Below are positions 54,728 through 62,751 of a stretch of 64,000 nucleotides of DNA, one piece after another. How positions within the stretch are numbered: position 1 is the first letter of the stretch; every line of letters starts with the position of its first letter. A program made the translations under genes and the position numbers. The notes under the pieces were generated by a model that saw only the letters and a program-made list of their open reading frames with translations, ran no database searches and was not told the origin of the DNA. Source of the stretch: an uncultured Pelagimonas sp. (GTDB lineage: Bacteria; Pseudomonadota; Alphaproteobacteria; Rhodobacterales; Rhodobacteraceae); the NCBI GenBank assembly GCA_947497905.1, contig CANMIH010000005.1, positions 186,001-250,000 on the forward strand, in the 5' to 3' direction.

Positions 54728-55618
54728 CTAGACCAGCTCTTTGGTCTTTTCGAAACACTCGCGCAACCATGCTTCAAACAGATGCACCTCGGGGCGCAGC
54801 GCATCTTCTGGTTTGCGGCGCACAAGGTAATGCCCCTGCCGGAACGCAATCGGCTCACCTGCCAAGGCGATTCCGGCTCCCGCTGCGATGGCGTCTTTGG
54901 CAAATCGGGTCAGAACAACGGCAAATCCGCCACCCGCCGCAACCACCCCAATCGATGCGCAGGTGGTATCAAGATAATAGCGCACCGCGTTGCGATCCAT
55001 GGTCAGCCCATTTGCAGAAAAATAGCGGTCCCAATGGTCGTCATGCCCGAGAATATGAACCAGCGGCCCGGTCAAAAGATCCTCTGGGTTTGAGATTTGT
55101 GAGACCTGAGTGGCGGCACAGATGGGCACAATGGTTTCATCTGAGATCCGCTCACTGACGCCCTCGGCTTGCGCCCCGGTACCCAGCCGAATTTCAACAT
55201 CGACGTCCCCGGGATCTGTGGAATCCGCCCAGATGTTTGACACCAGCCGAATGTCGATTTCGGGATGCAAGGCACGGAACTGCGGCAATCGCGAGACCAG
55301 AAAATGCGTGGCGGTCGAGATGGGCACCTTTACGGTCAGGCTTCGTTTGCCCAGGGTGCCAAACAGGCTTGTGGTGGCCAGCGTGATGTCTGCCAAGGCC
55401 TGACGGATAGTGGGTACATAGGCCAGCCCCATTTCTGTCAGAGCCAAATGCCGGGCATTGCGTGTAAAGAGCTGGCACCCCAGAGTTTTTTCCAGCGTCC
55501 GCACATGAAGGCTCAGCGCCGTTTGGGTCAGCCCGAGTTCCTTCGCCGCCTCAGTAAAATTGAGATGCCGGGCCGCCGCCTCAAAGGACCGCAGCCAGAT
55601 CAGATTGGGTTGGGCCAT
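54728..55618 (-). CDS. LysR-family regulator
   Basis: A 296-residue LysR of the GcvA type: LNFTEAAKELGLTQTALSLH as helix-turn-helix and LFTRNARHLALTEMGLAY as wing, followed by an effector domain. The start is ATG 55618 (MAQPNLIWLRSFEAAARH); a longer frame from 55675 would add a basic stretch without a ribosome-binding site. It lies between the DadA/proline-racemase pair (same strand) and a divergent dehydrogenase gene (55738), so either may be its target. Confidence 0.9.
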   Translation of the reverse strand: MAQPNLIWLRSFEAAARHLNFTEAAKELGLTQTALSLHVRTLEKTLGCQLFTRNARHLALTEMGLAYVPTIRQALADITLATTSLFGTLGKRSLTVKVPISTATHFLVSRLPQFRALHPEIDIRLVSNIWADSTDPGDVDVEIRLGTGAQAEGVSERISDETIVPICAATQVSQISNPEDLLTGPLVHILGHDDHWDRYFSANGLTMDRNAVRYYLDTTCASIGVVAAGGGFAVVLTRFAKDAIAAGAGIALAGEPIAFRQGHYLVRRKPEDALRPEVHLFEAWLRECFEKTKELV

Positions 55619-55737
55619 TCTATCACCAAATTTTCTTAGCCTTAACGCCCAAGATAATTCGTTTTTCTTTCTCAAAACAAGAGGTCAGACTTTTGCCGAA
55701 GGCGCCATTTGCGCGACCAGACTTAGGAGATGTCTCT

Positions 55738-56703
55738 ATGAAAGTTGGATTTATTGGTCTCGGCAACGTTGGCCATAAGCTCAGCGGATCGCTGCTGCGC
55801 AACGGCGTTGATCTGACGGTGCACGATCTAAACAGCGATCTTGTTGATCTATTTGTTGAAAAAGGTGCCAAACGCGGTGAAAGCCCAGCGCAATTGATGC
55901 GCGACTGTGACGCCGTCATCACCTGTCTCCCCTCACCCGCAGCGTCTGATGCTGTGATGCAAGAGATGCTGCCCGAAGTGAAAGAGGGTAAGATCTGGAT
56001 GGAGATGTCGACCACCGACGAAGCCGAGGCCAAGCGTCTGGGCGCCATGGTGATTGAACGCGGCGGAGCGGCTGTGGACTGTCCGGTTTCGGGCGGGTGC
56101 CATAGGGCGGATACCGGCAATATCGCAATTTTCGCCGGATGTGATCGCGCCACCTTTGAACGCATTTTGCCTTTCCTCACCACCATGGGACGCCGCATTT
56201 TGCACACCGGCCCACTGGGCTCGGCTTCGGTGCTCAAAGTGGTGACCAATTATCTTGCCACGGTGCATCTGGTGGCCAATGCCGAGGCACTTGTGACCGC
56301 GAAGGCCGCAGGCATGGATCTGAACACCACCTATGAGGCAATCAAGATCAGCTCGGGCAATTCGTTCAGCCATGTCACCGAAAGCCAGGTCATCCTGAAC
56401 GGCTCGCGCGATATTTCTTTCACCATGGATCTTGTGAAAAAGGACGTGGGCTTGTTCCAAGAGGTCGCAGATCGCGCCAATGTGCCGCTTGAGGTCAGCC
56501 CGCTGATGGTCAAGATCTTTGATGACGGGATCGCAAAATACGGCGAACGCGAGCTGTCGCCCAACATCATTCGCCGTCTGGAAGACGCCACAGGGTTGGA
56601 CATCCGTGCGCCAGGGTTCCCGCCTGAAATGGTGGATGATGAACCAGAAGAACCCGGATACGAAGTGATCCCACAGGGTTCCGAGCTTAAGGCGGCAGAG
56701 TAA
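55738..56703 (+). CDS. 3-hydroxyisobutyrate dehydrogenase family NAD-dependent oxidoreductase
   Basis: A 321-residue beta-hydroxyacid dehydrogenase. The NAD motif is GFIGLGNVGHKLSGSLLRNG; DCPVSGGCHRADTGNIAIFA is the substrate-binding signature (a His where most have AxxG) and KVVTNYLATVHLVANAEAL holds the catalytic Lys. The C-terminus has an acidic, proline-rich extension (DDEPEEPGYE) past the usual end near residue 290. AGGAGATGTCTCT precedes the ATG. Likely substrates are a hydroxyisobutyrate, tartronate semialdehyde or a related beta-hydroxy acid; the sequence does not decide. Confidence 0.9.
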   Translation: MKVGFIGLGNVGHKLSGSLLRNGVDLTVHDLNSDLVDLFVEKGAKRGESPAQLMRDCDAVITCLPSPAASDAVMQEMLPEVKEGKIWMEMSTTDEAEAKRLGAMVIERGGAAVDCPVSGGCHRADTGNIAIFAGCDRATFERILPFLTTMGRRILHTGPLGSASVLKVVTNYLATVHLVANAEALVTAKAAGMDLNTTYEAIKISSGNSFSHVTESQVILNGSRDISFTMDLVKKDVGLFQEVADRANVPLEVSPLMVKIFDDGIAKYGERELSPNIIRRLEDATGLDIRAPGFPPEMVDDEPEEPGYEVIPQGSELKAAE

Positions 56704-56866
56704 TCCCTTGGCCCGGATGCCGCATATCCGGCTTTCGGGCCCCACCCCTCAGATTGAGGCGCGCGCAGGGGCGCCCAATCCGCATATCCGCCCTTCGCGG
56801 CAATACCCCTACGAGCCTCCTCCTGCCCATTCGTGACCGCAATTGATTTCACGAAAAGGACAGGAC
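56704..56866. repeat. Intergenic region with an 11-bp direct repeat at 60-bp spacing
   Basis: CCGCATATCCG occurs at 56720-56730 and again at 56780-56790, each time followed by the similar GC-TTTCGGGC/CC-TTCGCGGC. The exact 60-bp spacing and the partial inverted symmetry (CCGGAT and ATCCGG around the first copy) suggest a duplicated element. No gene is seen; AAAAGGACAGGAC before 56867 is the ribosome-binding site of the next gene. Confidence 0.45.
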
Positions 56867-57886
56867 ATGAAAGACACAAAAATACCGGGGGTATCCCCTT
56901 CGGAGCCCCCCGCCATGAGCCGTGAATGGCACTGGCACCCCGCATTGCCCCTGAGCTACGCCGCCTATTGGCACTGGCCCCCGCGCCCGATGACCTTTCT
57001 CAAATGGGTCTGGAGCAACTACCTTCAGGTGTCCGACAGATCCCTGTATCTCGCCTTCGCCTTCCTAGTGGCCTTTTGGTTGCAGCCCGTTGGCGCAGAT
57101 CAAGCCACGTTTCAGCTGGGCTGGATGGCCCATGTTTTTATCCGCAACCTGATCGCGCTTCTCGTGGTGGCCGGTGGCTTGCACTTTTGGTTCTACGGCA
57201 TTGATGGGCAGGGGAAACTGCTGAAGTTCGATCCGCGCCCCTACATGAAGCGCAAAAATGCGCTCTATAAGTTCGGCTATCAGACCTGGGACAATATGTT
57301 TTATTCTCTGGTGTCGGGCGTGCCGATTTTTTCAGCCTATGAAATCGGGCTGCGCTGGATGTATGCCAATGACCTGATGTTCGCCACATCGTGGGCTGCG
57401 CATCCGATCTGGTTTATTGCGCTCTTCCCGCTTTTGGCGCTTTGGCAGAGCTTTCACTTCTATGTTGTGCATCTCGCGCTGCATCATCCGAAGATCTATC
57501 AATATGTGCATTCGGTGCATCATCGGAACGTCAACACCGGGCCATGGTCGGGCACCTCGATGCACCCCGTTGAACACATTGGATATTTCAGCGCCTTTCT
57601 GATCCTGCTGATCCTGCCCAGCCATCCAGTGCATATGCTGTTTTTGGGCTATTGGCTGATCCTCGGCGCGGCCTCGTCCCATTCGGGCTATGAAGCCATT
57701 TGGGTGAAAGACCGCTCACGTCTCTTGATTGGGGCGTTTTTCCATCAGCTGCATCATCGATACTACGAATGCAACTACGGCAACTCAGAGATGCCTTGGG
57801 ACAAGTGGTTTGGCACGTTTCACGATGGCAGCGAAGAGGCCACCAAACGCACCCGAGATCGCAAGCGTCGGATGCATGCCAAGTAA
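56867..57886 (+). CDS. Sterol desaturase/fatty acid hydroxylase family membrane protein
   Basis: A 339-residue di-iron membrane oxygenase. Four to five hydrophobic segments are seen (about 55-75, 85-115, 160-215, 240-265). The histidine clusters are HFYVVHLALHHP, VHSVHHRN, and HQLHHRYYECNYGN, matching the eight-His set of the family. Members hydroxylate or desaturate lipids and sterols; roseobacters use relatives on hopanoids, carotenoids or aminolipids, but which applies here is not shown. It follows the dehydrogenase gene by 163 bp; whether it has its own promoter is not clear. Confidence 0.9.
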   Translation: MKDTKIPGVSPSEPPAMSREWHWHPALPLSYAAYWHWPPRPMTFLKWVWSNYLQVSDRSLYLAFAFLVAFWLQPVGADQATFQLGWMAHVFIRNLIALLVVAGGLHFWFYGIDGQGKLLKFDPRPYMKRKNALYKFGYQTWDNMFYSLVSGVPIFSAYEIGLRWMYANDLMFATSWAAHPIWFIALFPLLALWQSFHFYVVHLALHHPKIYQYVHSVHHRNVNTGPWSGTSMHPVEHIGYFSAFLILLILPSHPVHMLFLGYWLILGAASSHSGYEAIWVKDRSRLLIGAFFHQLHHRYYECNYGNSEMPWDKWFGTFHDGSEEATKRTRDRKRRMHAK

Positions 57887-57891
57887 CAAAA

Positions 57892-57919
57892 ACGCCCGCT
57901 GAACTTCTTCGGCGGGCGT
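57892..57919 (-). terminator. Terminator between convergent genes
   Basis: ACGCCCGC (57892-57899), twelve-base loop, GCGGGCGT (57912-57919). The minus strand continues with TTTTTGTTAC, a proper U-tract for the ureidoglycolate-lyase-like gene ending at 57926; on the plus strand the tail GTCAATTC is weak, so it may also end the sterol-desaturase transcript less efficiently. Confidence 0.8.
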
Positions 57920-57925
57920 GTCAAT

Positions 57926-58603
57926 TCAGCTCTCTTGCAGCTTATCCAGATCCAGAGGAACGGCCATCAAGCATCCGAATTCTTTTGGAAAATCCGCACT
58001 GACCCGCGCATGCACGGCGCCTTGTTTGTCATAAAAACGTGACCGGTTGGACAGCGGTGTGATTGCTTCGTGCCAAATGCCCGCATCAATGCAGATACCA
58101 AAGCTGCCATCACAATAAAACGCCACCCAGTCCTCCGGCTTCATATCATCCCCGGTCTTGGCGAGCGCGGCCACAAAGGGGCGGTTGTCGAGCGGATAAA
58201 ACAACTGGCCGCCATCGGGATGGTGATTGGCATGCCAGATCAAGAGCTGGGACCGGTTCGGACTTTCGGCATCGCGCCGCGCCACTTCGGGCCGTTCGCT
58301 CCAACCCAGAATATATTTGCTTTTCACGGCCATGTTTTCGCCCAGCAGGACGTCACCCTCCCACCAGAAGTCAAAGATCCCGTCTTTGTAGCCCCCCTCA
58401 TCCCCGGTGCCTGCGTCCACTTTCCGCCATCCGGTGTGCGGCCATTGGGTGATGGGTACCGGGTGGTTGGCGAAGTCGGTTACAATGGTGCCATAGCCCG
58501 CAAAAGTTTCTGGCGTAGCGCGGATCAACGGCATCTCAAACAGCGGCAGATCTTTGGGCACGTCGGGGTTCATGTAGTCAATGGGGGTGTCGGCGGAGCT
58601 CAT
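57926..58603 (-). CDS. Ureidoglycolate lyase-like protein
   Basis: A 225-residue protein of the ureidoglycolate lyase (AllA-like) cupin fold. Central signatures are SQLLIWHANHHPDGGQLFYP, DDMKPEDWVAFYCDGSFG and the terminal GIWHEAITPL, where His residues are expected to bind metal. True enzymes split ureidoglycolate into glyoxylate and urea in purine breakdown. No other purine gene is in the window and the N-terminus is longer than the usual 160-170 residues, so a divergent substrate is possible. ATG 58603 has AGGA nine bases upstream. Confidence 0.8.
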   Translation of the reverse strand: MSSADTPIDYMNPDVPKDLPLFEMPLIRATPETFAGYGTIVTDFANHPVPITQWPHTGWRKVDAGTGDEGGYKDGIFDFWWEGDVLLGENMAVKSKYILGWSERPEVARRDAESPNRSQLLIWHANHHPDGGQLFYPLDNRPFVAALAKTGDDMKPEDWVAFYCDGSFGICIDAGIWHEAITPLSNRSRFYDKQGAVHARVSADFPKEFGCLMAVPLDLDKLQES

Positions 58604-58701
58604 ATCGGGGTCCTGCTTGCTGCGGTCACCCTGACAATTTCCATTGCGTGACGGTCAAATCAAATTAATAAATTTTCTAAGATTTATAAATCGAGTTAAT
58701 C
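58604..58701. promoter_or_regulatory. Divergent promoter region with AT-rich dyad
   Basis: ATAAAT (58668-58673), eight bases, ATTTAT (58682-58687) form an interrupted dyad about 15 bp before the LysR start; TTTATAAA at 58683-58690 overlaps it. Its place at the LysR ATG fits autoregulation, and it could control the lyase-like gene too. Confidence 0.45.
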
Positions 58702-59568
58702 ATGCCAACCAACGCCCAACTGCGTGCCTTTTTTGCCTTGGCCTCTGAGGGCAGCTTTCAGGCCGCCGCCGATAAACTGCGCCTGACCCAACCCGCTGTA
58801 TCCATTCAGATCCGCAATCTGGAACAGGAGAGCGCCCGTGTTTTGTTTCGCCGCAAAGGTCAAACCCTTGCGCTGACCCCAGATGGCGAGGCTCTCCTGC
58901 TCAAAGTGCAGGAACTCCAGACCATTGAAGCGGACATTGCCCGGTTTCTGGCCCCCACAAACGAACACCCCGAGAGGATTATCCTCGCCGCAGATGGCCC
59001 GCATGTGGTTCTCGATCTGATTGCGGCCTGCAAGGTTCTGGCGCCACAAGTGCAGATCGACATTCAGTTGGGCAATGCCCAAACAACTTGGGACGCACTC
59101 ATGGCGCTCAATGCGGATGCTGTGGTGATGGCCAATCCGGTCGAGGACCCACATGTCGCGGCACATGATCTATCCTGTCAAAATCTGCAGGCCTGGGTTC
59201 CAAACCACCATATACTTAGCCACCATACCCAGCTGACAGTGCAGCAAATTTCAGAACATCCCGTGGTGTTTCGCGAAATCGGTTCCAACACCCAACGTAT
59301 TGTCGATACGGCTTTCGAAAAGCAAAATCTCACCCCACAACTCGCGCTACGCATTGGCAGCCGCGAAGGCGTGCGCGAGGCCGTGACACGCGGTTTGGGT
59401 ATTGGGTTCGGGTTCGATCGGGAAACCGGATCTGAGACGGAGTTTCGCGCCATCCCTGTTACAGGCCAAAGTCAGACCAACACCGACAAACTGCTCTATC
59501 TTCATCAGATGAAAGACAGCCCCGCAGTGCGTCTTTTGACCAAAGCCGCGGCTGAACTAACGCGTTAA
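58702..59568 (+). CDS. LysR-family regulator
   Basis: A 288-residue LysR protein: FFALASEGSFQAAADKLRLT and QPAVSIQIRNLEQESARVLF form the DNA-binding part; FRRKGQTLALTPDGEALL is the linker start. The effector domain contains ILAADGPHVVLDLIAACKVL. It diverges from the ureidoglycolate-lyase-like gene across 98 bp and its stop overlaps the HxlR stop by four bases. No ribosome-binding site stands out before ATG 58702. Ligand unknown. Confidence 0.9.
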   Translation: MPTNAQLRAFFALASEGSFQAAADKLRLTQPAVSIQIRNLEQESARVLFRRKGQTLALTPDGEALLLKVQELQTIEADIARFLAPTNEHPERIILAADGPHVVLDLIAACKVLAPQVQIDIQLGNAQTTWDALMALNADAVVMANPVEDPHVAAHDLSCQNLQAWVPNHHILSHHTQLTVQQISEHPVVFREIGSNTQRIVDTAFEKQNLTPQLALRIGSREGVREAVTRGLGIGFGFDRETGSETEFRAIPVTGQSQTNTDKLLYLHQMKDSPAVRLLTKAAAELTR

Positions 59569-59960
59569 TCGTCTTCTGGTCCAGCAGCGGGCAGTGACTC
59601 GGTCCATTTGCGCAGCTCATCAAGAAAGCTCAGCGCCGTACGCCCCAATTCGGTGAGCTCGTATTGCACCGAGACCGGCGAAGTCGCCATCACCTCGCGC
59701 CGGACCAGCCCCTGCGCCTCAAGTTGCCGCAAACGATCGGTGATCATCTTTTTGCTCGCCCCGGCAATGATCCGGGCCAGATCATTAAAGCGCACCGGCC
59801 CATCCTGAAGATGCCATAAAATGGTGCCCGTCCATTTGCCCCCAATGATCCGCATCCCCTGCTCAATCGAACAGGGGGACGTGCAGGCATTCACAGCATG
59901 ACGCCGACCCTGAGCGTCTTCTTCGATCCGATCGTGCACCGGTGGTTTCCTCAAACTCAT
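59565..59960 (-). CDS. HxlR-family regulator
   Basis: A 131-residue winged-helix regulator: GMRIIGGKWTGTILWHLQDG, RFNDLARIIAGASKKMITDR and LRQLEAQGLVRREVMATSPV are characteristic. Two cysteines lie close together in NACTSPCSIEQ, resembling the redox-sensing Cys of YodB/QorR-type members. ATG 59960 is chosen: the domain starts at residue 15 and longer frames run into the divergent promoter. It diverges from an MdaB-type quinone reductase, the usual target of such regulators. Confidence 0.92.
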   Translation of the reverse strand: MSLRKPPVHDRIEEDAQGRRHAVNACTSPCSIEQGMRIIGGKWTGTILWHLQDGPVRFNDLARIIAGASKKMITDRLRQLEAQGLVRREVMATSPVSVQYELTELGRTALSFLDELRKWTESLPAAGPEDD

Positions 59961-59964
59961 ATAA

Positions 59965-59980
59965 GTTACAAAAAGTATAC
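59965..59980. promoter_or_regulatory. Candidate HxlR operator
   Basis: GTTACAAAAAGTATAC has TAC and GTA half-sites separated by five A residues and ends in the palindrome GTATAC. It resembles the TTAC-N-GTAA-type sites of quinone-responsive HxlR proteins and lies in the 104-bp divergent gap between the HxlR gene and mdaB, close to the HxlR start. Confidence 0.5.
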
Positions 59981-60064
59981 TAGTTGATCTTCGTTCCCTG
60001 CAATCACAAATTCCCCTCGAACGCAGAACAGCCCGTTCTGCAGTGTTGCAATCGAGGATATCTA

Positions 60065-60676
60065 ATGAGCAAGATTTTGATTTTGAACGGTGCGCATCCC
60101 TATGACTTTGCCCCCGGCCGGTTGAATACAACCTTCGCTGAACTGGCGCGCGATCACCTGACATCACAGGGCCATGAGGTTCGTATGACCACTGTGTTTG
60201 AAGGCTATGACGTGGAAACCGAGATCGAGAACCATCTCTGGGCCGACACTGTCATCCTGCAATACCCGGTGCATTGGATGGGTCTGCCGTGGTCGTTCAA
60301 GAAATATATGGATGAGGTCTACACCTCCGCCATGGATGGACGCCTTGCCAGCGGCGATGGACGGACAAGCACAGCTCCGAAATTGAACTATGGCATGGGC
60401 GGCAACATGCAGGACACCCGCTATATGTTGTCGGTCACGTTCAATGCCCCTGAGGAAGCCTTCAACGCCCCAGACGAACCTTTTCTTCAGGGCGATAGTG
60501 TCGATGACCTGATGAAACCCATTCATCTTACGGCGAAATTTCTGGGGATGTCTGCCTTGCCCAGCTTTGTGGCCTATGACGTCATGAAAGACCCTCAGAT
60601 CGAAACGGATCTGGCGCGGTTCACTGCTCATCTGACCCGCCTGTTCCCAACGGATGCCAACAGTGCAGCGGCGTAG
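60065..60676 (+). CDS. mdaB: NAD(P)H:quinone oxidoreductase, MdaB-type
   Basis: A 203-residue flavodoxin-fold quinone reductase performing two-electron reduction of quinones. SKILILNGAHPYDFAPGRLN at the N-terminus carries the FMN/FAD phosphate loop, and TVILQYPVHWMGLPWSFKKYMDEV is the family signature; the middle GMGGNMQDTRYMLSVTFN also matches MdaB. ATG 60065 is preceded by CGAGGATATCTA. Regulation by the divergent HxlR protein in response to quinone or thiol stress is likely. Confidence 0.93.
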   Translation: MSKILILNGAHPYDFAPGRLNTTFAELARDHLTSQGHEVRMTTVFEGYDVETEIENHLWADTVILQYPVHWMGLPWSFKKYMDEVYTSAMDGRLASGDGRTSTAPKLNYGMGGNMQDTRYMLSVTFNAPEEAFNAPDEPFLQGDSVDDLMKPIHLTAKFLGMSALPSFVAYDVMKDPQIETDLARFTAHLTRLFPTDANSAAA

Positions 60677-60685
60677 ATTTTCTCA

Positions 60686-60714
60686 ATCTGGTGCGCCTCT
60701 CCGGCGCATCAGAT
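60686..60714 (+). terminator. Hairpin after mdaB
   Basis: ATCTGGTGCGCC (60686-60697), loop TCTCC, GGCGCATCAGAT (60703-60714): 12 bp with one G-T wobble. It begins 10 bp past the mdaB stop; no strong T-run follows, so termination strength is uncertain. Confidence 0.65.
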
Positions 60715-61026
60715 CCGCCAGACTCTCGACTGCATTCACGCTTTAACGGAACATGGAAAAGCCCAGACCGTTTCGCATTTTAATGGATCTGGCACCGCCC
60801 TTCCCCTACGTCCGGGCACCAAATTTAGAATCTGAATATATAAAATCCCCCAGCTTTGGCCCGTAACTTGGAGGCCACGCACCTATTGATATCTGGAAAA
60901 TGTATCTTTTGTTTATTCAATTACAATAAGTTACAAGACACCCCCTTGCCTCTGCCCTACAGCCCTTGAACGCCGTCGCGGTTCATGTTTGTCTTTCCGC
61001 ACAAAAAAAATTTCAGGGAGAACAAA
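60715..61026. other. Intergenic region upstream of the binding-protein genes
   Basis: No gene is seen in these 312 bp. The distal half is AT-rich, with TTGTTTATTCAATTACAATA around 60910-60930 as probable promoter area, and TTTCAGGGAGAACAAA at the end gives the ribosome-binding site for 61027. The same TTTCAGGGAGA string recurs before the second binding-protein gene. Confidence 0.5.
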
Positions 61027-62604
61027 ATGTTTATTCGCTTGGCTGGTCTGACCACCGCCCTGCTGTGCGGCACCATTGCTGCGCAGGCCGAAACGCTGCG
61101 TTGGGCGCGTGCCGGTGACGCGCTGACCCTTGACCCTCACGCCCAGAACGAAGGCCCGACCCATACCATCCGTCATCAGATGTATGAGCCGCTGATCATT
61201 CGTGACACCACCGGCGCCTTTGAGCCGGCACTTGCCACCGACTGGGGCCCAAGTGCAGATGACCCCAATGTTTGGGTCTTCAACCTGCGCAAAGGTGTCA
61301 AATTCCACGATGGCGCTGACATGACAGCAGAAGACGTGGTCTTCAGCTTCAATCGCGCCAAACAGCCCAACTCGGACATGAAAGAACTGATCAACTCGAT
61401 CGTCGAAGTCCGTGCTGTGGATGACTACACCGTTGAGTTCGTCACCGATGGCCCGAACCCCATTCTGGCATCGAACCTGACCAACCTGTTCATCATGGAC
61501 AAAGGCTGGACCGAGGCGAATAACACCGTCAACGTGCAGGACTTTGAAGGCGGTGAGCTGACCTACGCCACCACCAATGTGAATGGCACCGGTCCTTACA
61601 CCCTTGTGAGCCGTGAACAGGACGTGAAAACCGTCATGGCGCGCAACGAAAACTATTGGGGCCGCGACCAGTTCCCGATGGAAGTCAGCGAAATCATCTA
61701 CACCCCCATTCAGAACGCGCCGACCCGTGTGGCCGCGCTTTTGTCGGGTGAGGTGAACTTCCTGCAGGACATGCCGGTTCAGGATCTTCAGCGTGTGGAC
61801 GCTGCTGATGGGTATGGTGTGAAACAGGCACCGCAGAACCGCGTGATCTTCTTCGGCATGAACCAGGGCGCCGCAGATATCGAAGCGGACAATGTTGAGG
61901 GCAAAAACCCGCTGGCCGATGTGCGCGTGCGTCAGGCGATGTCCATGGCGATCAACCGCGATGCAATCCGTCAGGTTGTCATGCGTGGCCAGTCGATCCC
62001 CGCTGGCATGATTGCGCCTCCGTTTGTCAACGGCTGGACCGAAGCGATGGACAGCTCGTCCAAAACTGATCTGGCCAAAGCCAAAGAGCTGATGGCCGAG
62101 GCCGGTTATGGCGACGGCTTCTCGATCCGTCTGGATTGCCCGAACGATCGTTACATCAACGACGAAGCCATCTGTCAGGCCTCCGTTGGCATGCTGGCGC
62201 AAATCGGCGTGACCGTAAATCTGGATGCCAAACCAAAGGCTCAGCACTTCCCGCTGATCACCGATGGCAAGACCGACTTCTACATGTTGGGTTGGGGTGT
62301 TCCGACCTACGATTCCGAGTACATCTTCAACTTCCTTGTACACGGTCGTGAATCGGACATCGGCACCTGGAACGGCACCGGCTTTGACAACGACGGTCTG
62401 GACAAAACCATCAGCTCGCTGGCCTCGAACACCGATCTGGAAGCCCGCAACGCGGACATCGCCAAGATCTGGAGCGTGGTGCAGGACGAGCAGCTGTACA
62501 TCCCGATCCACCACCAGGTTCTGAACTGGGCCATGGCGGACGGTTTGAACATCACGGTTGACCCAGAAGATCAGCCCAAAGTGAAATACTTCACTTTGAA
62601 CTGA
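61027..62604 (+). CDS. Family 5 (peptide/opine/nickel-type) ABC solute-binding protein
   Basis: A 525-residue periplasmic protein. Signal peptide FIRLAGLTTALLCGTIAAQA is cleaved before ETLRWA. Family features: DALTLDPHAQNEGPTHTIRH, MYEPLIIRD, the conserved WVFNLRKGVKFHDGADMTAE with DVVFSFNRA, and AMSMAINRDAIRQVV. It binds peptides or other bulky solutes and would deliver them to permeases expected beyond the right edge. ATG 61027 is chosen since AGGGAG precedes it. An antisense frame of 571 codons covers this gene but is a composition artefact. Confidence 0.95.
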   Translation: MFIRLAGLTTALLCGTIAAQAETLRWARAGDALTLDPHAQNEGPTHTIRHQMYEPLIIRDTTGAFEPALATDWGPSADDPNVWVFNLRKGVKFHDGADMTAEDVVFSFNRAKQPNSDMKELINSIVEVRAVDDYTVEFVTDGPNPILASNLTNLFIMDKGWTEANNTVNVQDFEGGELTYATTNVNGTGPYTLVSREQDVKTVMARNENYWGRDQFPMEVSEIIYTPIQNAPTRVAALLSGEVNFLQDMPVQDLQRVDAADGYGVKQAPQNRVIFFGMNQGAADIEADNVEGKNPLADVRVRQAMSMAINRDAIRQVVMRGQSIPAGMIAPPFVNGWTEAMDSSSKTDLAKAKELMAEAGYGDGFSIRLDCPNDRYINDEAICQASVGMLAQIGVTVNLDAKPKAQHFPLITDGKTDFYMLGWGVPTYDSEYIFNFLVHGRESDIGTWNGTGFDNDGLDKTISSLASNTDLEARNADIAKIWSVVQDEQLYIPIHHQVLNWAMADGLNITVDPEDQPKVKYFTLN

Positions 62605-62612
62605 TGCAATCC

Positions 62613-62638
62613 GGCCCGGCAGTGCAACCTGCCGGGCC
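62613..62638 (+). terminator. Hairpin after the first binding-protein gene
   Basis: GGCCCGGCAG (62613-62622), loop TGCAAC, CTGCCGGGCC (62629-62638), then TCCTTC. A 10-bp perfect stem; with a weak T-run it probably stabilises the upstream mRNA or terminates partly before the second binding-protein gene. Confidence 0.75.
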
Positions 62639-62751
62639 TCCTTCACAGAAATGTGAACATAACTCTTGGCTTTCGGCCGGAACCCGCTCTTGCGACGCGT
62701 TAGACTGAATGTTCACCGCTAACATCAGGCGGGACTTTCAGGGAGATATCT

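Noticed and set aside
60931-62646. A 571-codon open frame on the minus strand over the first solute-binding protein
   Set aside because: The plus-strand gene has a signal peptide, family motifs and a ribosome-binding site. The antisense product has no recognisable domain, and long antisense frames are common in GC-rich genes with strong codon bias.
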